Notes under the pieces: model-generated
The model's database searches: none
The model's input: only the letters and a program-made list of their open reading frames with translations
Told to the model about the DNA's origin: nothing
Part shown: piece by piece, positions 50,615 to 58,992 of the stretch
Layout of the letters: every line of letters starts with the position of its first letter
Position numbering within the stretch: position 1 is the first letter of the stretch
Made by a program: the position numbers and the translations under genes
Assembly (NCBI GenBank): GCA_958352815.1
Contig: CATWQA010000009.1
Span: forward strand, 1-64,000
Length of the DNA stretch: 64,000 nt
Direction: 5' to 3'
From: an uncultured Eubacteriales bacterium
Lineage (GTDB): Bacteria > Bacillota > Clostridia > Monoglobales > Monoglobaceae

Positions 50615-50970
50615 GTACGTCGTAAATATTAAAACTTTACTTTTATACTATACCCATGTAATTTTATTTATACTTGATAGTATAACTGTTCGCCTAGCCC
50701 AGTTCCGCCCTGTCGGCGCCAACTTAGGTTTATTATTGACATTGCACACTTTGTGCAAATTGGAATACTTCAATCCGTCCAACTTCAAAGAAGTTGGGTC
50801 ACAGCCAGACCCGGGCGGTATCGGTTTTTCCCCTTCGGGAAAACCGATTGGGGCGTTGCCCCAAACCCCAACAAAATTTTTATAAAGGCTTTGGCGACAT
50901 TGCCGCCGCGGCTTGGCATGGCGGAATATGGGTTCGGCAATGGTTTCAAAGGCAAAGCCTTTATCAAAAT
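50615..50970. repeat. Composite repeat with intact nested R5 element
   Basis: In inverted order: AT-rich tail (about 50625-50695), R2 interrupted by a complete 94-bp R5 (50711-50804; TGTCGGC ... GGGTCACAG) between GTTCCGCCC and CCAGACCCGGGC, the rest of R2, then R1 (50876-50970; one end with a single change). The uninterrupted target is visible at 29.7 kb. Confidence 0.8.
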
Positions 50971-51021
50971 TATAAGACAGCATAATTGCACATACAGGGG
51001 TTTGGGGAGTGAACCCCAAGC

Positions 51022-51726
51022 CTAACTATTGCCCTGCTGCCGCTTCTGCATTTTTGACCAGCTGATAAACCCGTAAATATCGTTTATTAAAAATATTATA
51101 AAGCAAACAACCACCGATAGATAGCTTATGCTTGAAATGGTTGCCATGACCCATAAAATTATTAAAACTATATCATTGGCAGCATAGCCCAAAGCATAAA
51201 ACGGACTTCTCCTAAAGGTCAAATATACGGCAAGAAAGCTTGTGGTGACGGATATTGTGCTTGGTATTAAATTTGCTGTGTTAAAAGCCGCCAATATATA
51301 GTAAAAAATCCAGGTGATTACGGCGGTGAGCAAAACCATAAATATAAGTTCTTTTTTGCTTAAGCGGTTTACCTTTACCTCAGCCCTGTTTCCGTTATAC
51401 GGGTTTCTTATCCAGGAAATAAGCGCGAAAACAGCCATGGGCGCAGTCATTCCCAAATAGGTTATCATTTCCCCGTAATAGGCAAAGGTTAAAGAAATAA
51501 TTCCGTACAGCAGGCTGAACACGACCATAAGCAACTGTCCGAAGGGATTGCCCTTGGCGTTAAAGATCAGAGATGTAACTCCTATTAATGAGGCGGACAG
51601 GGTTAAGAAACTCTCTCTGTCAAAAATAATAAAAGAGACCAATATGAGAGTAACCGACGTGCACCACAGAAAAATTTCCGCTTTTGTGAAATAATTGATT
51701 AACGACTTTACCTTTGCTTCCAACAT
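51022..51726 (-). CDS. pnuC: PnuC-family nicotinamide riboside/vitamin transporter
   Basis: A 234-residue protein with about seven TM helices matching the PnuC family (IGVTSLIFNAKGNPFGQLLM; YGIISLTFAYYGEMITYLGM; GYAANDIVLIILWVMA; the conserved W and N positions). PnuC carriers take up nicotinamide riboside by facilitated diffusion; relatives carry thiamine or riboflavin. The nadE gene 6 kb away uses the same pathway. AACGGAGG precedes the ATG. Confidence 0.87.
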   Translation of the reverse strand: MLEAKVKSLINYFTKAEIFLWCTSVTLILVSFIIFDRESFLTLSASLIGVTSLIFNAKGNPFGQLLMVVFSLLYGIISLTFAYYGEMITYLGMTAPMAVFALISWIRNPYNGNRAEVKVNRLSKKELIFMVLLTAVITWIFYYILAAFNTANLIPSTISVTTSFLAVYLTFRRSPFYALGYAANDIVLIILWVMATISSISYLSVVVCFIIFLINDIYGFISWSKMQKRQQGNS

Positions 51727-51875
51727 ATAAAATACCTCCGTTTAAATAAAATAAGCACCATTATACACATCTTCTAAGACCTAACGATGTGCAAATGAAT
51801 GCTTTCGCTTTCTCTACCCGGTGGCAGATTTATTTTGTTTTCTAGGATTATATCACACTTAAAGCTTAAAGTCAA
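51727..51875 (-). promoter_or_regulatory. pnuC promoter and folded leader
   Basis: Minus strand: TTGACT (51870-51875), 17-bp spacer, TATAAT (51847-51852). The leader of about 114 nt has CTGCC-ACCG-GGTAG, a GC-GAAA-GC capped stem and CACATC/GATGTG. It does not match a riboswitch class I can recognise. A second TATAAT lies about 35 nt before the gene. Confidence 0.5.
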
Positions 51876-51899
51876 TACCTTAGATTATGTTTTTAATTT

Positions 51900-52240
51900 G
51901 TAGTATCGTGTAATAACTAAATCTTTACATTTCTACTGCACCCATGTAATTTTATATATATTTGATAATATAGCCTGTCGCCCGCCCTGTGGCGTTTGCC
52001 CTCTCCTCCCCAAACGCCACAGGGCGGGGTTAAGCATGTAAACAGAATGTTCAGGAGAACAAATCATATAAAGTAGATTTTTGGTAAATCCTACGCCTGT
52101 ATAGCAGGCGCTTATCCGCCTTTGCAAAAGGCGGATTGCAAGCACGGTAGGCGGTCGTAAGACCGCACGTGAGGCGCGCAGGCATCGCCGCTTTAGCGGC
52201 ATAGCATACCAACATTGATTAAAACCCACATGTGTTAGCA
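51900..52240. repeat. R4 palindrome followed by an array of four perfect hairpins
   Basis: R4 spans 51981-52028 with nearly perfect pairing of GCGTTTG/CAAACGC and CCCGCCCT/AGGGCGGG. From about 52098 come CGCCTG/CAGGCG, ATCCGCCTTT/AAAGGCGGAT (10 bp), GCGGTC-GTAA-GACCGC and GCCGC-TTTA-GCGGC within about 110 bp. No protein-like ORF. Confidence 0.55.
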
Positions 52241-52261
52241 TAAAAAGATGATAAATCCGCC

Positions 52262-52622
52262 CCCTACTACTGTGTAAACACTAAAACTTTACTTTATACT
52301 ATATCCATATGATTTCATTTATATTTTATAATATAGCCTATAGCCGAGCCCGGTTCCGCCCTGTCGGCAACAACTTAGGGCTTTTATTGACATTGGTTAC
52401 GATATTTTGAAAGGAATATCGTGAGCCGTCCAACTTCAAAGAAGTTGGGTCACAGCCAGACCCGGGCGGTGTCGGTTTTTCCCCTTCGGGAAAACCGATT
52501 GGGGCGTTGCCCCAAACCCCTGTATATACAATTCCGCCACCTTATAATTTTGATAAAGGCTTTGCCTTTTGTTTGCCCGCCCTGTGCGCTCGGGGAGGTC
52601 GGGCGAGCGCAATAGGGCGGGC
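52262..52622. repeat. Composite repeat with second intact nested R5 element
   Basis: Tail module, R2 interrupted at the same site by a 94-bp R5 (52362-52455) whose inner stem is CGATATT/AATATCG instead of the GCACA/TGTGC found at 50.7 kb, then the R2 remainder, one R1 end and an R4 palindrome (52575-52622). Confidence 0.8.
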
Positions 52623-52696
52623 GACAGACATACCAATGTAAGTATATAAATCATGCGGAATAAGATGCTCATAAAAACCGATAGGTTTTTATGAAT

Positions 52697-53140
52697 TTAA
52701 GACTTTTTTACCTCCAGGCTATCAATAAGCCTTTTAATTTTAACCGTATTTATCAGTCCCATAAGCAGAGCTATCATAATTCCCAGCAGGGAGGCGAGGG
52801 CGTTAAAGGCAAAGATTGCGAAAATACTGCTGCCGCTGCCGTTTTCCGCCGCAACGCCGTACAGCAGTCTTGAAATGCTGCCCGCCGCGTCAAAGCGGTT
52901 GGCGGTCAAAATCACCCCTACACCTATCAGGATAAATATCAAAGCCGACACAGCTGCTTTTGAAAATCTCTCCTTTTCCAAAAATACCGCCCCTATTACG
53001 GCGCAGCCCGCAGGGAGAATAAACTGGGCTATGGGCGCCCACAGCTCCGAGTTAAACAGATATGTTGAAATTATTATTATATATGTATAAAGCGCCGCCA
53101 GCAGTCCGCCCAGTGCGCCGCGCAAAATTGCCTTTACCAT
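52697..53140 (-). CDS. Small membrane protein (TIGR04086-like)
   Basis: A 147-residue protein with four hydrophobic helices (GGLLAALYTYIIIISTYLF; FILPAGCAVIGAVFLE; AVSALIFILIGVGVILTA; AFNALASLLGIMIALLMGLI) and a charged C-terminal tail. Length and layout resemble the TIGR04086 family of Firmicute membrane proteins, but the match is not certain. Function unknown. It lies 12 bp downstream of the RCC1/stalk gene on the same strand, so probably co-transcribed. Confidence 0.6.
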   Translation of the reverse strand: MVKAILRGALGGLLAALYTYIIIISTYLFNSELWAPIAQFILPAGCAVIGAVFLEKERFSKAAVSALIFILIGVGVILTANRFDAAGSISRLLYGVAAENGSGSSIFAIFAFNALASLLGIMIALLMGLINTVKIKRLIDSLEVKKS

Positions 53141-53152
53141 TTATGTTTTCCT

Positions 53153-54736
53153 TTACTTAATATTTTGAATTATGTTTTTGCTGCCGTACTTAATTTCCCA
53201 CAGGTTTCCGTCAATATCCAAGGCGTATGCCGTCCTGTCATATCCGCTGAAAACCGCTGTTATGTTGTCTATGGCGGTGTATTCCATGGCTAAGTACCTT
53301 AGGAATTGAGACCTTAAACGGGGGCTTATATTTGGGCTGTCGCCCCACATATACAGCCGCCCGCCGCAAAGAGCCGCCCCCTGATATTCTCCGCAGGAGA
53401 CTGAGCTCGCATTAAGGAGCACGCCGCCGTCATACTTTTTCTCGTTAAGGTCGTAGAAGCAGTAGCTTATTCTGCGGGGCTTGTCATATCTAAAATACCC
53501 TGCTTCATCGACAGAGACAGGTTCTTCGGAGCCGCTCGGAGTTATGGGCTGCTCGTCATCTCCCGGGTCGCCCAAATATGTGGTTCCCCAATAGAAAATG
53601 CTATTGTCCTGCCGAACGGCGGCTGAGGATCCGGGACCCGCAGACACGGAGGTTATTCCCATAAGTTTTGCCACTTTTCCCGGTGAGTCTATGGACTTTC
53701 TGTTCTCAGAGCCTCTGCCCAGCTGCCCCTCGCTGTTTTCGCCCCAGGTGTACACATAGCCCTTGGAGTCAAGAGCCACCATGTGGGCTGTGCCTGCTGC
53801 AGCGTCTGTGAACTTGTCGTATTCAAGGGCTATGGGGAGAGCCGAGTCTGTTGTGGTTCCGTTTCCCAGCTGACCTTTGTCGTTCCTGCCCCAGAGGTAC
53901 AGGGTTCCGTCCTCGGCAAGAGCCATGGCGAAGTACATTCCCGCCCCTATTTTTACTATGTTTTGGGGCAAATCTATTTCTGTGGGCGTCATATCCGTTT
54001 TCGCGTCGGGGCTGCCCAACTGCCCAAAGCTGTTTGAGGTTCCGAAGGAATACACCTTGCCCTCTGTCGTCAGGGCATAGCCTGCGGTTCTGCCCATAGC
54101 CACCGCAATTGCCCCCTCTATTCCGTAAATCTCTGTGATTGTGCCGTCGGCTTCACGCAGGTTTACCTTTACGCTGTCGGTTGTGTAGGCAAGGGCGGAG
54201 CCGTACACCGCAACCCGATTTTCTGTCTGTATAAGCGTTGGGTCGAAATCAGTTGCGGGCGTGGGAGACGCAGCAGTGGTAATCTTGACCGTATATGTGG
54301 CTTCCTCCCACTCAACCGAGGAGTCAAAGGCTTCGGAAACCGCCCTCAAAGGCACCATGGTCGTGTCCGCATAGCTGTCATAGGGCATAAGCTCGGGAGG
54401 CACGTTTAGGGTAACGGTTTTGTCATAGACCCGGTTTTTATAGACCTCCATATTGTTGTCGCCCACGGTCAGCACAATAGACTTATCGCCGAGTACTGCC
54501 CTTATCTGTTGGTTTTCTTCGTCCCAAAAAACTTCCGCATCCATGGCTTCAAAAATCACCCGCATGGGCACCAGGGTTATGTCGTTTTTTATAACAGGCT
54601 CATGAACTCCGCTGAAATCCAGGGCTTCCCCGTTAAGGAAAACAGAAACCCCTGTTTCGTATACGGGTTCCGCTCCTGCGATTAGGGGCAGAGCCATACT
54701 TAAAGCCAAAATCAGGCATATTATTTTTTGTTTCAT
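53153..54736 (-). CDS. Secreted RCC1-repeat protein with N-terminal stalk domains
   Basis: A 527-residue exported protein. Signal peptide about 1-22. Residues ~30-155 hold two stalk units (TLVPMRVIFEAMDAEVFWDE and TMVPLRAVSEAFDSSVEWEE). From ~215 there are RCC1-type propeller repeats (KVYSFGTSNSFGQLGSPDA; LYLWGRNDKGQLGNGTTTD; VYTWGENSEGQLGRGSENR; IFYWGTTYLGD). These combinations are likely extracellular binding proteins of Clostridia. Ligand unknown. GGAGGAGAG precedes the ATG. Confidence 0.85.
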   Translation of the reverse strand: MKQKIICLILALSMALPLIAGAEPVYETGVSVFLNGEALDFSGVHEPVIKNDITLVPMRVIFEAMDAEVFWDEENQQIRAVLGDKSIVLTVGDNNMEVYKNRVYDKTVTLNVPPELMPYDSYADTTMVPLRAVSEAFDSSVEWEEATYTVKITTAASPTPATDFDPTLIQTENRVAVYGSALAYTTDSVKVNLREADGTITEIYGIEGAIAVAMGRTAGYALTTEGKVYSFGTSNSFGQLGSPDAKTDMTPTEIDLPQNIVKIGAGMYFAMALAEDGTLYLWGRNDKGQLGNGTTTDSALPIALEYDKFTDAAAGTAHMVALDSKGYVYTWGENSEGQLGRGSENRKSIDSPGKVAKLMGITSVSAGPGSSAAVRQDNSIFYWGTTYLGDPGDDEQPITPSGSEEPVSVDEAGYFRYDKPRRISYCFYDLNEKKYDGGVLLNASSVSCGEYQGAALCGGRLYMWGDSPNISPRLRSQFLRYLAMEYTAIDNITAVFSGYDRTAYALDIDGNLWEIKYGSKNIIQNIK

Positions 54737-54816
54737 AAAAATCTCTCCTCCGCCGCGGACATATCGGCGTTTTATAATAACGTAAATCTCTTTTTAAATA
54801 CGTAACTGTCTATGGT

Positions 54817-54965
54817 GTAGGGGGCGGCTTCCCAGACGCCCCGAGATGTACCAATGTGATTATATAAATTAACAGGTACCTTGAATTAAAGAAAATCACA
54901 AATCCGCATAATATGATATTTACTGTTAATATAACGAGCGGGGCGTCTGGGAAGCCGCCCCCTAC
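54817..54965. repeat. 149-bp MITE-like element (R3), best copy
   Basis: Perfect 27-bp inverted ends (54817-54843 and 54939-54965, beginning GTAGGGGGCGGCTTCCCAGA). Inner body AATTAAAGAAAATC and AATATGATATTTACTGTTAAT. No ORF. Other copies: 24051-24199, 7565-7805 (interrupted), 48.8 kb (chimeric). Confidence 0.85.
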
Positions 54966-55069
54966 AATTTAAAGATTTACATATATCAAAATCTGTAAAG
55001 TTTTTGTAAAGGCAAGGTCTTTCTACATTATTAGACTTAAAAATTATGGGTTTTGTTCCCGTACCAAAA

Positions 55070-55092
55070 GAGGATGGGAGACACCCATCCTC
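55070..55092 (-). terminator. Terminator of the LCP gene
   Basis: GAGGATGGG/CCCATCCTC, 9 bp, five-base loop, followed on the minus strand by TTTT. Confidence 0.8.
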
Positions 55093-55100
55093 ACGGTTGA

Positions 55101-56228
55101 TTATTCAGGTTCACTGCTGCTTGAGGGGGAGGGCGAGGAGGAGCTTTCGCTTTCCTCTGCCTCCTGCTCCGCAAGATATGCCTCCCATTCCTCACGGCTC
55201 TTGGGTATAAACACATCGTTTATGAGCTGTGCAGTCTTTTTCTGATCGTAAACATAGTACCACAGATTGTCAACATATTCATACTCACCGGGCAGCTGAT
55301 ATGAGGTTATGTCGTCCAGATTTATGCCGGAGATAGCCTTAAAGTTTCTGATAATCTCGGTCAGCGACAGGTTGGTTCTCACGTTGTTCTGGAAAACCGC
55401 ATATACATCGTCTATCTTTGACAGGTAGTACGGGCTGACCTTTTGCCTTACCAGCTCTTTTATAAACTGCTGCTGCCAATAAACTCTGCCCTCATCGCCC
55501 ATTACGTACTCGCCGGGGGCGGAGCCGTCGTTGTTATGGCGGAAGCGGACAAAGTCGTGAGCCAGCTGTCCCGTCAGGTGCTGCTGTCCCGCTTTCAGGT
55601 GGATATGCAGTCCCTGAACCGGGTCGTCATAGTCCATGTCGTAGGGGACGTTAAACTCTACGCCGTCAACCGCTTCGATAACGTCCATAAATCCGTCAAA
55701 ATCTATGGTTATAAAATAGTGGACGGGCATTCCCGTCAGCTCCTTAACCTCGTTTATCAGCAAGTCCTCGTTGCCGTCTGTGGTGCTTAGGATTGACGGC
55801 AGAGCGTCAAGCTCCGCCTGGGTCATTTCGGACTTGGGTTTTGGGGTCGGCTCCCCGGGTGCGGTTGTGGGAGCGGGCGTGGGGGTGGACATATCCCCAA
55901 ATGCCATCGTGGCGTTTATTTTTTGGGTTGTCCCCTTTATTTTAACCATGGTATCACGGGGGATGGACAGAATACTAACCCTGTTTGAATACCCGTCTAT
56001 AGACGCCAGCATAATGGTGTCGCTTCGGTAACCGCCCTCGTCAACACCGATAAGCAGAATGTTTACCATTCCCACGTTGCCGTCAATAGCGTCCAGAGAA
56101 GCATAGTTCCTAAGGGCGCCTATTGAAAGACCGTCCAGCTTGTTGGCGGCAAGAACACCGCCGTAGGTTGAGATAAACAGAGTAATAATCGCCACCGCAA
56201 CCGAAATAATCTTAAATCTTCTTGTCAT
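55101..56228 (-). CDS. LytR-CpsA-Psr (LCP) family glycopolymer transferase
   Basis: A 375-residue protein with one N-terminal TM (ISVAVAIITLFISTYGGVLA), then the LCP domain: LLIGVDEGGYRSDTIMLASI, VSILSIPRDTMVKIKGTTQK (catalytic Arg), and VHYFITIDFDGFMDVIEAVD with GQLAHDFVRFRHNN. LCP enzymes attach teichoic acid or capsule from undecaprenyl carriers to peptidoglycan. A Pro/Thr-rich insertion (about 115-135) and a Ser/Glu-rich tail are low-complexity. Its own terminator; RBS AAGGGAAATTAAG. Confidence 0.93.
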   Translation of the reverse strand: MTRRFKIISVAVAIITLFISTYGGVLAANKLDGLSIGALRNYASLDAIDGNVGMVNILLIGVDEGGYRSDTIMLASIDGYSNRVSILSIPRDTMVKIKGTTQKINATMAFGDMSTPTPAPTTAPGEPTPKPKSEMTQAELDALPSILSTTDGNEDLLINEVKELTGMPVHYFITIDFDGFMDVIEAVDGVEFNVPYDMDYDDPVQGLHIHLKAGQQHLTGQLAHDFVRFRHNNDGSAPGEYVMGDEGRVYWQQQFIKELVRQKVSPYYLSKIDDVYAVFQNNVRTNLSLTEIIRNFKAISGINLDDITSYQLPGEYEYVDNLWYYVYDQKKTAQLINDVFIPKSREEWEAYLAEQEAEESESSSSPSPSSSSEPE

Positions 56229-56381
56229 CTTAATTTCCCTTCGAGAGTTTTAGTTAAATCTTTATGATACTGTAAACAGAATTATTCTGAATAAAAACTT
56301 TTCGACAAATTCCAACCTAAATTATATCATATAAGATTTCCTTGTCAACACAATTAAAAATAATTAACCAAATATTAATAT

Positions 56382-57080
56382 TTAATAGGGGCAAATGACA
56401 ATTCTGAACATATCTCCCGAGTACCCCGCCATAACCGACAGGAAGTCTCTTGTGTAAATCATATACCCGTTCCCCTCAAAGGCCTGAAACCCCTTTGAGG
56501 TCAGAATTTTTTGGTACTCGGCTTGGGCGTTTTCCGGCAGGTCGGCGGCGTTATAGACATATATGGTTCCGTCCCCCGAGACCCATGCGGGAGATACGCC
56601 GAATGCCGCGCCGAAGTCGGGAATATCCGTGTACCCTTCAAAGGACTTAATATTATTTTCCTCGGTGGTAATATAGACGCTGCGGCTTGCCTCGTCCCAG
56701 TCCACGGCGCAGCCGAATGCCTCCGAAACAGCCCGCAGAGGCACATAAGTGGTATCGTTTACCAGGGCGGGACGAACGTCAAGAGTAACAGCCTTGCCGT
56801 TTACGTACATTGTGTTCATGCCTATGGCGAGTATAACAACGGTGTCGTCGGTTTCGGAGGTTACGCTTTGGTTGTTGTTGTCCCACTGAACCTCCGCCCC
56901 TAAGCTCTCGAAAATCCTGCGCATGGGAACCATTGTTCTGTAGTTCTCTGTATAGGGGCTTGCGGGGAACTCTGTAAGAACGCCGTTGATATATACCGAA
57001 ATATCCTCACCCTCGCCGAAGCAGGCGGCGGGGAGGAGAGCAATTATAAGGGATAGAATTATTACCTTAACTTTTGTCAT
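56382..57080 (-). CDS. Secreted stalk-domain protein
   Basis: A 232-residue exported protein: signal peptide about 1-22 (VIILSLIIALLPAACFG), two stalk units at ~30-145 (TMVPMRRIFESLGAEVQWDN and TYVPLRAVSEAFGCAVDWDE), then a ~85-residue unassigned domain ending in MAGYSGDMFRIVICPY. Third stalk protein of the window. It lies 13 bp after nadE on the same strand. Function unknown. Confidence 0.8.
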   Translation of the reverse strand: MTKVKVIILSLIIALLPAACFGEGEDISVYINGVLTEFPASPYTENYRTMVPMRRIFESLGAEVQWDNNNQSVTSETDDTVVILAIGMNTMYVNGKAVTLDVRPALVNDTTYVPLRAVSEAFGCAVDWDEASRSVYITTEENNIKSFEGYTDIPDFGAAFGVSPAWVSGDGTIYVYNAADLPENAQAEYQKILTSKGFQAFEGNGYMIYTRDFLSVMAGYSGDMFRIVICPY

Positions 57081-57093
57081 AGTCTCTCTCCGT

Positions 57094-58974
57094 TCAGATA
57101 ATTATTGTGCTGTCGCTGGGCATACGCCAGTCCCCTCTGGGGGACAGGGTGACGGAGCCTACCTTCGGCCCGTCGGGAATGCAGGAACGTTTAAACTGGT
57201 TTTGGTAGAAGCGTCTGTAGAACGTGTCAAGCCACTTGGAGATTTCCGCCTCATCGTATTCCCCTTTAAAAGCTTCCTTTGCCAGCCTGAATATTTTCGA
57301 CTTTGAAAATCCGAACCTGAGGAAGTTATACAAAAAGAAGTCGTGAAGGGCGTAGGGACCGACCAAGCTCTCGGTCTCCTGGGAAATTTCCCCGTCCTCG
57401 GGCGGGAGCAGCTCCGGGCTCACCGGCGTGTCAAGAATATCCAGCAGAGTTGCCCGCAGCTCCTCGCCGCTTATGTCTGCAACATAGCTCACAAGGTAAC
57501 GCACAAGGGTTTTGGGTATGGAGCAGTTCACGCCGTACATGGACATGTGGTCTCCGTTATAGGTTGCCCAGCCCAGAGCCAGCTCGCTTAAATCACCCGT
57601 GCCCACAACTATGCCGCCCGTTTCCCCGGAGTAGTCCATGAGAACCTGGGTTCTCTCTCTTGCCTGGGCGTTTTCGTAGGTGGTGTTGTGGTTGTTGATG
57701 TCCGCCCCTATATCCTCCATGTGCATGGTTACGGATTTGCTTATGGGAATTTCCTTAAAGGTTGCCCCAACGCAGCCGATCAGCCTTTTGGCATTGTTAT
57801 AGGTTCTGTCCGTAGTCCCGAAGCAGGGCATGGTTACGGCGTTAATGCCCCTCGGGGGCAGGTTTAGCCTCTCAAAGGCGCGCACCGCCACCAGCAGGGC
57901 AAGAGTGCTGTCCAGACCTCCTGAAATTCCGATCGTCACAGTCTTGCAGCCTATATGCTCCAGCCTTTTTCTGAGCCCCTCCGCCTGCATGGTGAATATA
58001 AGCTCGCACCGCTCCTTTAGCTTGTCCTTGTCCTTGGGAACAAAGGGCTGAGGGTCGAAGGCTCTGGTGAGAGGGGTCTCGGTGACAGTGGTTGAAAAGT
58101 ATATTTTGCTGTAGCCTGAATTAAATTGATTGTCAAAGGTGGTCATTCGCCGCCTGTCCAGAGCTATGCGGTTCACATCAATATCTGAGTAAATAATTCC
58201 GTTTCGGAATAATTTTGACTGGTTGAGCAGGGTTCCGTTTTCACATATAATATTGTGCCCTGCAAACACCATGTCTGTTGTGGACTCGCCGCTGCCTGCG
58301 TCAGCGTATACATACCCGCACACAGCCCTTGCCGACTGGGAGGAGACCAGACCTCGGCGGTATTCGGACTTGGTGATAACCTCGTCGCTGGCCGACAGGT
58401 TCAGTATAATTGTGGCTCCGTTTTCCGCCAAATACCCTGACGGAGGGTTTGTGACCCACAAATCCTCGCAAATCTCAACTCCCACTTTAAGCTCCGAGAG
58501 CTCCTCGGCGCAGAATATCAGCTTAGGCCCCAGAGGGTAATCCCTGCCCCTAAGGCGCACCGAGGTGTTGTCCTTAAGAGAGGCAAAATGCCTTGCCTCG
58601 TAAAATTCCGAATAGTTGGGGATATGGGTCTTGGTAACAAAGCCCAAAATCTCGCCGCCCTTGATTACTGCGGCGGTGTTGTAAAGACGGTTGTTTGCCC
58701 CGATGGGCGTGCCTACGGCGATTAGAATATCCAAATCTTTTGTCTCCTCTGCAATGGTGAAAACTGCGTCTGCGGCGTTGTCAATCAGGGCGGACTGCAA
58801 AAACAGGTCGCCGCAGGTGTATGCGGTAACGCACAGCTCGGGTAGCACGATAATCTTCGCCTTGTTCTCGGCAGCCTCTTTAATTTGAGCTATAATCTGC
58901 CGTGAGTTATATTTTGTGTCCCCTACCTTGATTTTCGGAGTTGCCGCCGCAACCTTTATAAATCCGTCTTTCAT
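57094..58974 (-). CDS. nadE: Glutamine-dependent NAD+ synthase
   Basis: A 626-residue two-domain enzyme. N-terminal nitrilase glutaminase (Glu in LPELCVTAYTCGDL, Lys in TKTHIPNYSEF, nucleophile Cys in VEICEDLWVTNPPS) supplies ammonia to the C-terminal synthetase with P-loop GISGGLDSTLALLVA (about residue 350) and VGTGDLSELALGWATYNGDH. It makes NAD+ from deamido-NAD+ and ATP. pnuC nearby fits the same pathway. Own RBS AAAGGAA. Confidence 0.96.
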   Translation of the reverse strand: MKDGFIKVAAATPKIKVGDTKYNSRQIIAQIKEAAENKAKIIVLPELCVTAYTCGDLFLQSALIDNAADAVFTIAEETKDLDILIAVGTPIGANNRLYNTAAVIKGGEILGFVTKTHIPNYSEFYEARHFASLKDNTSVRLRGRDYPLGPKLIFCAEELSELKVGVEICEDLWVTNPPSGYLAENGATIILNLSASDEVITKSEYRRGLVSSQSARAVCGYVYADAGSGESTTDMVFAGHNIICENGTLLNQSKLFRNGIIYSDIDVNRIALDRRRMTTFDNQFNSGYSKIYFSTTVTETPLTRAFDPQPFVPKDKDKLKERCELIFTMQAEGLRKRLEHIGCKTVTIGISGGLDSTLALLVAVRAFERLNLPPRGINAVTMPCFGTTDRTYNNAKRLIGCVGATFKEIPISKSVTMHMEDIGADINNHNTTYENAQARERTQVLMDYSGETGGIVVGTGDLSELALGWATYNGDHMSMYGVNCSIPKTLVRYLVSYVADISGEELRATLLDILDTPVSPELLPPEDGEISQETESLVGPYALHDFFLYNFLRFGFSKSKIFRLAKEAFKGEYDEAEISKWLDTFYRRFYQNQFKRSCIPDGPKVGSVTLSPRGDWRMPSDSTIII

Positions 58975-58992
58975 AGTTATTGTTCCTTTCGC

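Noticed and set aside
50615..52622. CRISPR array
   Set aside because: The repeats are dispersed, of several families and both orientations, with no regular spacing or spacers and no cas genes.
54817..54965. Insertion sequence with transposase
   Set aside because: Although it has long inverted repeats, it contains no ORF; it can only be non-autonomous.
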